This document shows, one piece after another, positions 63,689 through 64,000 of a DNA stretch of 64,000 bases. Each line of letters begins with the position of its first letter. Within the stretch, counting starts at the first letter, position 1. Under the pieces are notes generated by a model that had not been told where the DNA came from, searched no databases, and saw only the letters and a list, made by a program, of their open reading frames with translations. Source of the DNA: Rhodobacterales bacterium (GTDB lineage: Bacteria > Pseudomonadota > Alphaproteobacteria > Rhodobacterales > Rhodobacteraceae); assembly GCA_009993005.1 (NCBI GenBank), contig JAACUH010000060.1, forward strand, positions 1-64,000, read 5' to 3'. The translations under genes and the position numbers were made by a program.

Positions 63689-64000
63689 TTACTGCAACGC
63701 GGAGGTGTCGATCGGCCGGCGCAGGCGGGCCAATGCCGCGGGCGCGATCACCGGCCCGCGCAGGCGCGCCGCACGGGCGCCGAGTGCGGCCATGCGCCCC
63801 GCCATATCGGCGGTGGTCGCCGGGGTGATCCGGCCCGCCGCGCCCAGCGCATCGGCCCGAGCCAGCAAGGGCGCGAGCGGGACCAGCGCAGGATAGCCCT
63901 GCGCCACGCCCGCATCTTCGCGCGTGCCCGCATCCTCGCGCGTCCCCGGCAGGTCGGGGATGCCGGCGCAGCCGCCAAGCGTGGCGAGGATCAGCAGGGG
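63689..64000 (-). CDS. C-terminal part of a lipoprotein gene (cut by window end)
   Basis: An open frame of 103 codons ends at 63689 and continues past the window edge. The first visible residues, LLILATLGGCAGIPDLPGT, form a lipoprotein signal ending with lipobox LGGC, so only the first few residues are missing. The mature part has a duplicated TREDAG unit and an Ala/Arg-rich helical stretch (LLARADALGAAGRITPATTADMAGRMAALGARAARLRG). It probably encodes a small outer-membrane-anchored lipoprotein. It precedes hom by 51 bp on the same strand. No family is recognised. Confidence 0.7.
   Translation of the reverse strand, partial: PLLILATLGGCAGIPDLPGTREDAGTREDAGVAQGYPALVPLAPLLARADALGAAGRITPATTADMAGRMAALGARAARLRGPVIAPAALARLRRPIDTSALQ

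Overview
The window is a chromosomal segment of a high-GC alphaproteobacterium. It is most likely a member of the Rhodobacteraceae (Roseobacter group). Reasons are the gene families and their order (mreBCD-mrdA-rodA, a leuA with a Leu leader peptide, trpA without trpB next to ychF, glpX-recJ and a KpsE/KpsT pair with a long low-complexity N-terminus), and small dispersed intergenic sequences of a kind I associate with this family. No species can be named from the sequence alone.

Layout. (1) 1-1282: tRNA-Ser(GGA) with its terminator, then an isolated rfbA. (2) 1531-28619: a 27 kb, single-strand, densely overlapping cluster of about 20 genes for a phage-tail-like contractile injection system of the Afp/PVC (extracellular, eCIS) type. 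It encodes a DUF4255 terminator protein, two sheaths, two tubes, the DUF5908 and LysM hub proteins, a spike split into two genes, a PAAR-like tip, gp25-, gp47/J- and Afp12-like baseplate proteins, two large related proteins that are probably fibres or surface proteins, a tape-measure-like protein, the AAA+ ATPase, and a 1,414-residue final protein that is the best cargo candidate. No capsid, terminase, integrase, holin or lysin genes are present, so it is not a prophage. No TssJLM-type membrane complex is seen, so it is not a classical T6SS. (3) 28707-31307: cyanide-insensitive-type bd oxidase (cydAB/cioAB) and tRNA-Gln. (4) 31386-38092: an MscS channel, kdsA, a capsule-export pair (kpsT, kpsE), an SseB-like protein and a hydroxyacid dehydrogenase. 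(5) 38106-43739: the rod-shape operon mreB-mreC-mreD-mrdA-rodA. (6) 43740-49856: leuA with an attenuator leader, an SDR, an FeS photolyase, a DUF2332 protein and pth. (7) 49898-52995: a small accessory block (alcohol dehydrogenase, DUF2306 protein, XRE regulator, membrane protein) and then rplY. (8) 53180-58683: amylosucrase, lldD, trpA, ychF. (9) 58758-64000: tRNA-Ser(GCT), glpX, recJ, tRNA-Glu(TTC), hom and the 3' part of a lipoprotein gene.

How the genes work together. The cluster at 1531-28619 has every part needed to build a contractile sheath, tube, baseplate and spike, and it ends with an ATPase and a probable payload. Its unusual points are a roughly 143-residue alanine-rich insertion in the major sheath, an Ig-like carboxypeptidase-regulatory domain inside the second sheath, two proteins sharing an N-terminal module, and a terminal giant protein with beta-repeats and a His/Asn motif resembling beta-beta-alpha-metal nucleases. 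The rest is mostly housekeeping: envelope growth, capsule and Kdo synthesis, amino-acid synthesis and central carbon metabolism. Intergenic DNA carries two dispersed sequence families (a 24-bp palindrome with core TTTTCGTACGAAAA, and a CCTCCGGCGG-GAGTATTT element) and several short tandem repeats. All family assignments come from reading motifs; no database search was run.
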